Assembly: GCA_964558295.1 (NCBI GenBank)
Contig: CAZLDQ010000273.1
Span: forward strand, 1-6,570
Reading direction: 5' to 3'
Length of the DNA: 6,570 nucleotides
Source: JBDKTH01 sp964558295
GTDB taxonomy: Bacteria; Planctomycetota; Planctomycetia; Pirellulales; Thermoguttaceae
Under the pieces are notes generated by a model that ran no database searches, had not been told where the DNA came from, and saw only the letters and a list, made by a program, of their open reading frames with translations. Shown here in pieces: positions 1 to 6,086 of this stretch (position 1 is the stretch's first letter; every line of letters starts with the position of its first letter). The position numbers and the translations under genes were made by a program.

Positions 1-2
1 GC

Positions 3-1445
3 TTTGTCGGCGATCGCTCGGGCAGCCTGAGCGGCAAGAAAATCGCGCAAGCCCGGGGGGCAGCCCGATTCATCCTCGAAAACCTGCGCGAAGGCGATCT
101 GTTCAATATCATCGCCTACGACAGCCAGGTCGAGTCATTCCGGCCGGAGTTGCAGAAGTACGACGACCAGACGCGCAATGCGGCCCTCGGCTTCATCGAA
201 GGGCTCTATGCAGGCGGGAGTACCAACATCAACGGTGCCCTGACGGCCGCCTTCGCCCAGCTTCAAGACTCCCGCCGGCCAAGCTATGTGCTATTTCTCA
301 CCGACGGACTTCCTACAACCGGCGTAACCAACGAAGCCGAGATCCTCAAAAATACCCAACAGGCCAACCAAGTCCGCGCACGAATCTTCGCGTTCGGTGT
401 GGGCTACGACGTGAACAGCAAGCTCTTGGACCGGCTGGTGCGCGACAACTACGGCCAGAGCGAGTATGTCCGGCCCAACGAAGACATCGAAGATCGCGTG
501 AGCCGGCTGTACCGCCAGATCGAATCGCCGGTGATGACCGACGTGCAGCTTCAATTCACCTTGGACGAGACTCGCCCTGAAGAAGGCAAAGCGATCAACC
601 GCGTTTACCCCAAAGAAGCGTTCGACCTGTTCGCTGGCGAACAGTTGGTCGTCGTGGGCCGCTACAAAAAGTTTGGCCGGGGCATGGTGGTCCTCAACGG
701 CACCGTCGGCGGTCAGCGTGAGACGCTCGATTTTCCCGCCGAGTTTGTCGAAACGAGCAACGACGACACGTATGCCTTTGTCGAGAAACTCTGGGCCGTG
801 CGGCGCGTGGGCGAGATTCTCGATGAATTGGATCTGAAAGGGAAAAACGACGAGTTGATCAAGGAGCTGGTCGACCTCTCGACCAGACATGGAATTCTTA
901 CCCCCTACACGTCGTTTCTGGCCGACGAAGGGACTAATGTCCGCGATTTGGCCGCTAATCAGATCCGGGCCGGCCAGCGTCTGCGTGCCTTGGAGCAAGC
1001 GGAAGGACAAAGCGGATTCGCCCAACGGGCGTTCAAGGGAGCGATGAAAGCGGCTCGCCAAGCGCCGGCCGCCTCGGCGCCCGCCCTGGAGTGTTTCGCA
1101 GCCGATACGGCCATGCCGACCGACAGCGGTCTCGCCGGCCTTCCCGCCAGACCGGCCGGCGTTCCCGGGCTGCCCGGCGAATGGAAGCAAGCCGGCAAGG
1201 AAATCGGCCAGGCAGCGCAAAACATACGCACAATCGCCAGTCGGACCTTCTATCGCCGCGACGGACAGTGGATCGATTCCACGATCTCCAAGGAGCAAGA
1301 AACCAACGCAGTGCGCATCAAGCAGTTCAGCGACCAGTACTTTGAGTTGGCCCGTCGCCATGGACGCCGGTTCTCCCAGTACCTGGTCTTCGATGAGCCC
1401 GTGCTGGTAAATGTGGAGAATCAGGCCTATCTGATCGAACCCTAA
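3..1445 (+). CDS. VIT/vWA domain protein, 5'-truncated (inter-alpha-trypsin inhibitor heavy chain-like)
   Basis: The frame is open from the window edge, so the start and probably the VIT domain lie upstream; 480 residues plus stop are visible. Numbering from the first full codon, a von Willebrand A domain spans about 1-175. Its metal-binding (MIDAS) elements are DRSGS at 4-8, the Thr of GGSTNING near 74, and LTDG with Asp near 101. About 176-258 looks like a beta-rich domain. About 260-310 holds the block conserved in VIT/vWA proteins (RRVGEILDELDLKG, then HGILTPYTSFLADE). About 330-405 is an Ala/Pro/Gly-rich linker, followed by the terminal block TFYRRDGQWIDS near 415-428. Such proteins are usually exported or surface-associated and bind protein partners through a divalent metal at the MIDAS; the partner here is unknown. 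A TTG at 150 is an internal Leu codon, not the start, because vWA sequence continues upstream of it. Family assignment is firm; cellular role is not. Confidence 0.93.
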   Translation, partial: FVGDRSGSLSGKKIAQARGAARFILENLREGDLFNIIAYDSQVESFRPELQKYDDQTRNAALGFIEGLYAGGSTNINGALTAAFAQLQDSRRPSYVLFLTDGLPTTGVTNEAEILKNTQQANQVRARIFAFGVGYDVNSKLLDRLVRDNYGQSEYVRPNEDIEDRVSRLYRQIESPVMTDVQLQFTLDETRPEEGKAINRVYPKEAFDLFAGEQLVVVGRYKKFGRGMVVLNGTVGGQRETLDFPAEFVETSNDDTYAFVEKLWAVRRVGEILDELDLKGKNDELIKELVDLSTRHGILTPYTSFLADEGTNVRDLAANQIRAGQRLRALEQAEGQSGFAQRAFKGAMKAARQAPAASAPALECFAADTAMPTDSGLAGLPARPAGVPGLPGEWKQAGKEIGQAAQNIRTIASRTFYRRDGQWIDSTISKEQETNAVRIKQFSDQYFELARRHGRRFSQYLVFDEPVLVNVENQAYLIEP

Positions 1446-1483
1446 CAGTCGGAAAAACCGGCGTTGCTTCTCAACCTGACGGC

Positions 1484-1512
1484 CCGATCGTGCGCGATCG
1501 GTGTGTTAGAAT
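1484..1512 (+). promoter_or_regulatory. candidate extended -10 promoter overlapped by a palindrome
   Basis: TGTTAGAAT at 1504-1512 fits an extended -10 element (TGnTAnAAT, 5 of 6 in the hexamer), predicting a start near 1519 and a leader of about 60 bases before the ATG at 1581. I see no good -35 hexamer at standard spacing. In its place lies a perfect 7-base inverted repeat, CCGATCG (1484-1490) and CGATCGG (1495-1501), with a TGCG centre. This could be an operator or simply a short hairpin. Assignment is by motif only. Confidence 0.4.
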
Positions 1513-1580
1513 GGAGTAGCGCAACACCCCACGAAGAGGCGTTCTCTTCGGGCTGCGTCTTTCTTCACGCCGAGGATGCC

Positions 1581-1946
1581 ATGAGTGTGCCTCTCCACGA
1601 GCAACAGGCCAAGCGGCTCCTGCGCCAGCAGATCGGCCGATTGAGACGCCGGATCGACCGCCGGGTGCGCGGCGTGCGACAACAGGGGCAACAGCTTGCT
1701 TCCTGGCGCAGCTACTTTCTTCAGCACCCGGGCCTGACCATGCTGGCCATCGTGGGGTTAGGCTTGGCAACAGCATTTGGTATGACTCGCTGCCAGTGGG
1801 GCGACCATCCGGCCGTTGAACGCATAAAGCAATTTCTCCGCTCGACACTGGAGTGGCTGCGGCGCGAGGCCAAGCAGCGTTGGACCGGAACGACCACGCC
1901 CGAACATACGGCGTCGGACCAAGGAGGCCCCCATGCCCAAACCTGA
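1581..1946 (+). CDS. small single-pass membrane protein, YqjD/YqjK-like in layout
   Basis: This 121-residue protein begins at ATG 1581, with GAGG at 1572-1575 five bases upstream. The frame is open further up to a TTG at 1464, but that would put the start ahead of the candidate promoter, so 1581 is preferred. Residues 5-45 are a strongly basic, Arg/Gln-rich helix with coiled-coil character (RLLRQQIGRLRRRIDRRV). Residues about 51-69 form one transmembrane segment introduced by 'HPGLTMLA'. Residues 74-121 form a hydrophilic tail with an amphipathic helix (VERIKQFLRSTLEWLRREAK). It overlaps the next gene by 14 bases, so translation is probably coupled. The layout of basic helix plus one membrane helix beside a YqjE-like gene recalls the enterobacterial yqjD-yqjE-yqjK cluster, but I do not recognise the sequence itself as any of these families. 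Function unknown. Confidence 0.75.
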   Translation: MSVPLHEQQAKRLLRQQIGRLRRRIDRRVRGVRQQGQQLASWRSYFLQHPGLTMLAIVGLGLATAFGMTRCQWGDHPAVERIKQFLRSTLEWLRREAKQRWTGTTTPEHTASDQGGPHAQT

Positions 1947-2355
1947 TTGGCCAATCTTGGGCGCCTTGCGAGCCGAGCTAGGGCACTTGAGCAGCGACGT
2001 GCAGAAGATGCTTGCCCTGCGATGGCAATTGGCCTCGCTGGAACTGCGTACCGCGTTGAACCAGCTCAAGGGGCTCGCCATCGCCCTGACCATCGCCGCG
2101 GTGCTGGGCCTCACGGCCTTCCCCTTGGTGGCCGTTTACGCTGCCGAACAACTCGACGGCTCGTTAGGCCTCTCGCGTCATACCTGGCTCCTGCTCTTGG
2201 CCCTAACGTTCCTGATTCTCTCCCTCCTCATCGGCACCCTCGCCTGGCGTACCTTCCGCCGCCGCTTCGTCGGCCTCCAAGAGACCCTCGAAGAGTTGCG
2301 CGAGGATTGGGTGTGGCTGAGCGATTGGATGCAGAGCGAGGAGAAGAGCGAATGA
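1933..2355 (+). CDS. phage holin family 3_6 / YqjE-like membrane protein
   Basis: This 140-residue protein starts at ATG 1933, with a strong AAGGAGG at 1921-1927 and a five-base spacer; the site lies inside the end of the preceding gene. An N-terminal amphipathic helix (about 11-46, with LRAELGHLSSDVQKML and ELRTALNQLKG) leads into two transmembrane helices at about 48-71 and 84-105. A basic stop-transfer stretch (WRTFRRRF) and an acidic amphipathic tail ending in ELREDWVWLSDW follow. This is the arrangement of the Phage_holin_3_6 / YqjE family (two helices, then an F..L.ETLEELREDW-type tail). Despite the name, members are widespread chromosomal inner-membrane proteins with no proven lysis role. 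No endolysin or other phage gene is nearby, so this is unlikely to be a real holin. Co-translated with the upstream membrane protein. Confidence 0.82.
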   Translation: MPKPDWPILGALRAELGHLSSDVQKMLALRWQLASLELRTALNQLKGLAIALTIAAVLGLTAFPLVAVYAAEQLDGSLGLSRHTWLLLLALTFLILSLLIGTLAWRTFRRRFVGLQETLEELREDWVWLSDWMQSEEKSE

Positions 2356-2446
2356 CCAAAGTGTGCTATCGCGACATCAAACCCGTTCGCACTTCGAACT
2401 TCGCCATTCCTTCTTCATTTATTCAACTTCCGACATCGGCATTTCC

Positions 2447-2950
2447 CTACCGATACTTCTGATACGCCGCCACGGCCATCATGTCGCAGCGTTCATTCTC
2501 CGGGTGGCCGGAGTGACCGCGGACATGAGTGAAATGGACGCGGTGTTTTTGGATCAATCGATCCAGTTCGCGCCAGAGATCTTCATTTTTGACCGGGGTC
2601 CAGCGGTCACCTTCGCGGCGACGCCAGCCGTTGGCTTTCCACTTGGGCATCCACTCGGAGACGCCCTTACCGACGTAGGTACTGTCGGTGACCAACTCCA
2701 CGGTGGTTGAACGCTTCAGCGCTTTGAGCCCCTCAACGACGGCCGTCAATTCCATGCGGTTGTTGGTCGTCTCTCGTTCAGCGCCGAACCGTTCCAGTTC
2801 TTTGCCGGTCGAGGGATGGCGAAGAATGAACGCCCAACCTCCAGGTCCCGGGTTGCCGCTGCAAGCCCCGTCGGTAAAAAGCTGCACTTCGCACTGGACT
2901 TTGTCAGACTTCGACGCCATCGGCCACCGTTCCAAGGAGGGACGTTCCAT
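2447..2950 (-). CDS. rnhA: ribonuclease HI
   Basis: RNase HI cuts the RNA strand of RNA-DNA hybrids in the cytoplasm, removing R-loops and replication primers. The 167-residue protein has the family motifs in order: FTDGACSGNPGPGG with catalytic Asp27, NRMELTAV with Glu67, VTDSTYV with Asp89, and the loop HVRGHSGHPENERCD with His146 and Asp156. These are the full DEDD set plus the catalytic His. The basic handle region (KWKANGWRRREGDRW) of E. coli-type enzymes is present. There is no N-terminal hybrid-binding domain, so it is the short bacterial type. ATG 2950 is preferred because AGGA at 2960-2963 lies nine bases ahead. A GTG at 2953 and an ATG 11 codons in (MASKSDK) are alternatives; the first 11 residues are not part of the conserved fold. 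The gene converges on the holin-like gene and diverges from recG. Confidence 0.96.
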   Translation of the reverse strand: MERPSLERWPMASKSDKVQCEVQLFTDGACSGNPGPGGWAFILRHPSTGKELERFGAERETTNNRMELTAVVEGLKALKRSTTVELVTDSTYVGKGVSEWMPKWKANGWRRREGDRWTPVKNEDLWRELDRLIQKHRVHFTHVRGHSGHPENERCDMMAVAAYQKYR

Positions 2951-3033
2951 CACTCAAATTCCTAAGCATACACCAATCCCCCCGTTGAAGGAACCGGCCC
3001 CGGCGTGGGGGAGGAGGATGGAGCTGCGAGGGA

Positions 3034-3046
3034 CGATCGGTACAAT
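3034..3046 (+). promoter_or_regulatory. candidate recG -10 region
   Basis: TACAAT at 3041-3046 matches the -10 consensus at 5 of 6 positions and is preceded directly by CGATCGG (3034-3040). The same heptamer precedes the candidate promoter near 1500. No convincing -35 is visible. A transcript from here would begin near 3053, at or just before the ATG at 3054, implying a leaderless or nearly leaderless recG mRNA. If translation really begins at 3018, this element is only coding sequence. Confidence 0.3.
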
Positions 3047-3053
3047 GGGGCGC

Positions 3054-5150
3054 ATGAGTAGGTCGGACAAGGAAAACACGGCGGCTGAACGATTGGCCAT
3101 GCCGGTACAATTCCTGCCAGGGGTTGGGCCCCGCCGGGCGGAACTGCTCGCGCGGCTCGGCTTGGAGTTTGCCCGGGACGTGCTCTTCTTCTTCCCTCGC
3201 GACTATGAAGACCTCACCGACCGCCGCGAGGTGGCCGATCTGGAAGAGGGGGTGTTGCAGACCGTCTGCGGCGTGGTCGAAGACATCGAGTTGCGCAACA
3301 CGGGTACAGGCCGCTCGATCCTCGGCGTGTTAATCCATGCCGGCTCTGGCTACCTGCGGGCGATCTGGTTCAATCAGCCGTTCATGCGCGAACGGTTCAC
3401 CGTGGGACAGCGGGTGATGGTCTCGGCCAAGCCGAAGCTCAACGGACTATTCTGGGAAATGTCCCATCCCCGCGTGCTGACCCTCGACGAAAACGAAGAA
3501 GAACCCAAGGGGCAACTGCTGCCCGTCTATCCGCTGACCGAAGGGATTCAGCAGTGGCAGATGCGGCGTCTGGTACGTGCAGCGCTGGAGTCGCATGCCG
3601 CGTTGTTGGACGAAGTCTTTCCCGAGGCTTATCTGAAAGCCCACAACCTCTGGCCGCTCCCCAAGGCGCTTTGGGAAATCCATTTTCCCACAAGCCACGA
3701 CAGCCTCCAGCGGGCGCGGCGGCGGTTCGTCTACCAGGAACTGTTGATCCTCCAACTGGCGCTGGCCGTCAAGCGACATCAGCAGCAGAGGTCGCAACAC
3801 GCCCCGGCCATGGAAACCACGACCAAGATCGACGCCCGAATCCACCGGCTGTTTCCTTTCCAACTCACAGAAAGCCAAGAACGGGCAATCGCCGAGATTG
3901 CCGCCGACATGGCCAAGCCGGTCCCCATGAACCGCCTGCTTCAAGGGGATGTGGGAAGCGGCAAAACAATCGTGGCCGTGTATGCGATGCTCTTGGCCGT
4001 CGCCCACGGCTATCAAGCCGCGCTGATGGCCCCCACGGAAGTCCTCGCCCGCCAGCACTACCTGACCCTCAACCGCCTCCTCACCAACAGCCAGGTGCGC
4101 CGTGGGCTGTTGACCGGTGGGCTGGCAACCAAGGAACGAGATGCCATTCTCCTCGGCTTGGCCGGCGGGGAACTCGATCTGGTCGTCGGCACCCAGGCGG
4201 TGATCCAGGATGCGGTCCACTTTCGCAAGCTCGGCTTGGTGGTAATCGACGAGCAGCACAAGTTCGGCGTACGCCAGCGGGCCACCTTGAAGTACGCCGG
4301 CGAGGCCCCACATTACCTGGTGATGACCGCCACGCCGATCCCACGAACCATGACCCTCACACTCTTTGGCGATCTGGACGTCTCCACGCTTCGCGACAGT
4401 CCCCCCGGCCGGCAGAAGGTTCACACCTACCTGGCCCCTGAGGAAAAACGCCAAGCGTGGTGGGACTTCTTCGCCAAGAAACTCCGCGAGGGCCGGCAGG
4501 GCTACGTCGTCACCCCGCTGGTGGAAGAGTCCGACCAGTTAGACGTCCGGAGCCTCGAAGAGATGTACGAAGCCCTGGCCAATGGGCCGCTCGAAGCCTT
4601 TCGCTTGGGACTGATTCACGGTCGCATGAGCCCGGAAGAGAAAGACGCCGTGATGGACGATTTCCGCCGCGGGCAAATTCAAGTGCTGGTCTGTACGTCG
4701 GTTGTCGAAGTGGGCGTCGACGTGCCCAATGCCACGCTGATGACGATCGAAGGAGGCGAGCGTTTTGGGCTGGCCCAACTGCACCAGCTTCGTGGTCGGA
4801 TCAGTCGCGGCAATTATCCCGGCTACTGTACGGTGTTTGCCAACGCCGAAAGCGACGAATCCCGAAAACGGCTCGAGGCCTTCGTGTCCACAACCGACGG
4901 CTTCCGGCTGGCCGAGCTCGACTTCGCGCTTCGCGGCCCGGGGGAACTGTTGGGCACACGCCAGCACGGGTTGCCACCGTTCCGTGTGGCCGACCTGTTG
5001 CGCGACGCCGAGACCCTCGAAGAAGCCCGCCGTGATGCGATGGATCTGGTCGCCGCCGATCCAGGGCTCGCCCAAGAGGAACACGCAAGGTTGCGCCGGA
5101 TGATGCTCGTGCGCTACGGCCAAGCCTTGGAATTGGGCGACGTAGGGTGA
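3054..5150 (+). CDS. recG: ATP-dependent DNA helicase RecG
   Basis: RecG is a superfamily 2 motor that remodels stalled forks, migrates Holliday junctions and unwinds R-loops. Counting from 3054 (698 residues; E. coli RecG is 693), the wedge/OB region opens with VQFLPGVGPRRAELLARLG (about 18-36) and FFFPRDYEDLTDR. Motif I is GDVGSGKT at 298-305, motif Ia MAPTEVLARQH, motif II DEQH at 399-402 within IDEQHKFGVRQR, and motif III TATPIPRTM from 425. Then come IHGRMSPEEK, motif V TSVVEVGVDVPNA and motif VI QLRGRISRG near 578-586. The C-terminal TRG translocation motif is present (ELDFALRGPGELLGTRQHG). All catalytic residues are present. The start is uncertain: ATGs at 3018, 3045, 3054 and 3099 share the frame. 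3018 has GGAGG three bases upstream; 3054 gives a typical N-terminal length. The frame also stays open far upstream, but that part is antisense to rnhA and not RecG. Confidence 0.96.
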   Translation: MSRSDKENTAAERLAMPVQFLPGVGPRRAELLARLGLEFARDVLFFFPRDYEDLTDRREVADLEEGVLQTVCGVVEDIELRNTGTGRSILGVLIHAGSGYLRAIWFNQPFMRERFTVGQRVMVSAKPKLNGLFWEMSHPRVLTLDENEEEPKGQLLPVYPLTEGIQQWQMRRLVRAALESHAALLDEVFPEAYLKAHNLWPLPKALWEIHFPTSHDSLQRARRRFVYQELLILQLALAVKRHQQQRSQHAPAMETTTKIDARIHRLFPFQLTESQERAIAEIAADMAKPVPMNRLLQGDVGSGKTIVAVYAMLLAVAHGYQAALMAPTEVLARQHYLTLNRLLTNSQVRRGLLTGGLATKERDAILLGLAGGELDLVVGTQAVIQDAVHFRKLGLVVIDEQHKFGVRQRATLKYAGEAPHYLVMTATPIPRTMTLTLFGDLDVSTLRDSPPGRQKVHTYLAPEEKRQAWWDFFAKKLREGRQGYVVTPLVEESDQLDVRSLEEMYEALANGPLEAFRLGLIHGRMSPEEKDAVMDDFRRGQIQVLVCTSVVEVGVDVPNATLMTIEGGERFGLAQLHQLRGRISRGNYPGYCTVFANAESDESRKRLEAFVSTTDGFRLAELDFALRGPGELLGTRQHGLPPFRVADLLRDAETLEEARRDAMDLVAADPGLAQEEHARLRRMMLVRYGQALELGDVG

Positions 5151-5251
5151 CGGCAAACCGTCTCACAGCCCTTGTCCGTCGCTCACCAACCCGATAAGGT
5201 GTTTAGTGCAACCATATCCGCAGCTGGCTGGCAAGATTAAGGAGTGCTTGG

Positions 5252-5818
5252 ATGAAGCGATCACTGGGCCCCCGAACGTTGGTCTACCCGACCCCAACCT
5301 GGATTATCGGCTCGTACGACAAGAACGGCCGCCCGAACGGCGCAACGGTGGCCTGGGGAGGAGTCTGCAACTCGCAGCCTCCGTGCATGGCCGTGTCGCT
5401 CCGCAAGGCGACGTATAGCTATGGCAATCTGATGGAACGCCAGGCGTTTACCGTCAATGTGCCGTCAGAATCGCAGGTGCGCCAGGTCGACTATTTCGGA
5501 CTGGCCAGCGGTCGGGAGGTGGACAAGTTCTCGGCCACCCGGTGGACGCCTGTCCGGAGCGAACTGGTCGATGCCCCCTACATCGACGAATTCCCACTCG
5601 TCCTCGAGTGCCGAGTGATTAAAATCGAGGAACTGGGACTGCATACGCAGTTTGTCGGAGAAATCGTCGATGTGAAGGCTGATGAGTCGGTCTTGAACGG
5701 CGATGGTTTGCCAGACATCGAACGCGTGCGACCGATCCTCTTCGCTCCGGAGATTCGGGCGTATTACGGTATCGGTGCGAATCTCGGCCAGGCGTTCCGC
5801 TGCGGCAAGCCAGAGTGA
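5252..5818 (+). CDS. flavin reductase family protein (flavoredoxin-like FMN-binding split barrel)
   Basis: A 188-residue protein starting at ATG 5252, with AAGGAG at 5239-5244 seven bases upstream. The sequence follows the flavin reductase-like split-barrel family: YPTPTWIIGSYDKNGRPNG (12-30), VAWGGVCNSQPPCMAVSLRK (33-52), FTVNVPS (66-72), DYFGLASGREVDKF (80-93), then DAPYIDEFPLVLECRV and the C-terminal YYGIGANLGQAF. The G.CNSQPP and SLR.....Y segments are where family members bind FMN phosphate and isoalloxazine, and DYFGLASG..DKF is typical of the flavoredoxin subgroup. It is probably a cytoplasmic FMN protein that moves electrons or reduces free flavin with NAD(P)H; the partner cannot be told from sequence. 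About 100 bases separate it from recG and no strong promoter is evident, so it may be expressed on its own or by read-through. It is unlikely to be functionally tied to recG. Confidence 0.9.
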   Translation: MKRSLGPRTLVYPTPTWIIGSYDKNGRPNGATVAWGGVCNSQPPCMAVSLRKATYSYGNLMERQAFTVNVPSESQVRQVDYFGLASGREVDKFSATRWTPVRSELVDAPYIDEFPLVLECRVIKIEELGLHTQFVGEIVDVKADESVLNGDGLPDIERVRPILFAPEIRAYYGIGANLGQAFRCGKPE

Positions 5819-5828
5819 AAGGGCCCAG

Positions 5829-5845
5829 CTTCGGGACGGCCGAAG
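5829..5845. terminator. weak hairpin after the flavin reductase gene
   Basis: CTTCGG (5829-5834) and CCGAAG (5840-5845) form a perfect 6-base stem with a 5-base loop, 11 bases after the flavin reductase stop. No T-run follows on either strand, so intrinsic termination is doubtful. Its position between convergent genes is the main support. Confidence 0.25.
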
Positions 5846-5872
5846 AACAAGTTCCGCGTTTGACCTGCAAAT

Positions 5873-5887
5873 AGAGGAACTGCCTCT
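5873..5887 (-). terminator. weak hairpin downstream of the minus-strand genes
   Basis: AGAGG (5873-5877) and CCTCT (5883-5887) form a 5-base stem with a 5-base loop. Read on the minus strand it is followed by ATTTG, a poor T-tract, and lies about 30 bases past the stop of the 39-codon frame. On the plus strand a CTTCTTTT run comes about 13 bases later, too far to serve it. A weak candidate only. Confidence 0.2.
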
Positions 5888-5917
5888 GTTCGGCCACCCC
5901 TTCTTTTGACGTACGCC

Positions 5918-6037
5918 TCAGGCCGGAGTGGCCACCTTCAACAGTACGATGCCCACGACGATCAAGGCAATGTATTTTAGCCCGATAGCCCAAGCCACCT
6001 CAGACAGGCCAGCAACAAAGCGCCAGAACCACGGCAT
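5918..6037 (-). CDS. 39-residue microprotein resembling SMR (SugE/Gdx) helix 1 joined to helix 4
   Basis: The frame runs from ATG 6037 to TGA at 5918-5920 and encodes 39 hydrophobic residues. GGGAGGG at 6043-6049 sits five bases before the ATG. Residues 9-22 (AGLSEVAWAIGLKY) match the first helix of SugE/Gdx transporters, which in E. coli reads AGLLEVVWAVGLKY at the same positions (from memory). Trp3 and the substrate/proton-binding glutamate, here Glu13, are in register. Residues 23-34 (IALIVVGIVLLK) resemble the last SMR helix, ALIVLGIIGLK in E. coli. SMR proteins are about 105 residues with four helices, so roughly 65 residues covering helices 2-3 are missing while the frame is intact. It lies 49 bases downstream of the exported repeat protein on the same strand. 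It may be a decayed transporter relic, a genuine microprotein, or a chance resemblance. Transport by itself is unlikely. Confidence 0.6.
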   Translation of the reverse strand: MPWFWRFVAGLSEVAWAIGLKYIALIVVGIVLLKVATPA

Positions 6038-6042
6038 CGCCG

Positions 6043-6049
6043 CCCTCCC
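6043..6049 (-). promoter_or_regulatory. ribosome binding site of the 39-codon frame
   Basis: On the minus strand GGGAGGG is followed by a 5-base spacer and ATG at 6037. The purine-rich run extends upstream (AGGGAAGGGAGGG). This site is what supports calling the short frame as translated, and it favours the ATG over an in-frame GTG at 6058. Confidence 0.55.
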
Positions 6050-6086
6050 TTCCCTCACACTTCCGGTGTTCGCCAATTCACCCGAT

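Noticed and set aside
291..1361. Long minus-strand frame opposite the VIT/vWA gene
   Set aside because: It is a shadow: the plus strand encodes a clear vWA protein with MIDAS motifs, and the antisense translation shows no recognisable domain.
2435..2454. Hairpin ATCGG/CCGAT as a terminator between the holin-like gene and rnhA
   Set aside because: The stem is only 5 bases with a 10-base loop and no T-tract, and it overlaps the end of rnhA.
2960..2990. rnhA promoter with TATGCT as -10
   Set aside because: A start set by this element would remove the AGGA ribosome site, and no -35 fits the spacing.
2688..3017. Upstream extension of the recG frame to a TTG at 2688, giving an 820-residue protein
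   Set aside because: The extra 110-120 residues are antisense to rnhA, have no RecG similarity, and exceed the family's length.
3447..4454. Long minus-strand frame opposite recG
   Set aside because: It is a shadow of the helicase motif region, with no start signal or domain.
5172..5207. Promoter for the flavin reductase gene (TTGTCC, then TAAGGT or TTTAGT)
   Set aside because: The hexamers match the consensus at 3-4 positions only, and the spacing fits only the worse -10.
6038..6086. Guanidine riboswitch ahead of the SMR-like frame
   Set aside because: Gdx genes are often controlled by guanidine riboswitches, but I see no paired ACGR-loop hairpins, and the 49-base gap is too short for the larger class.
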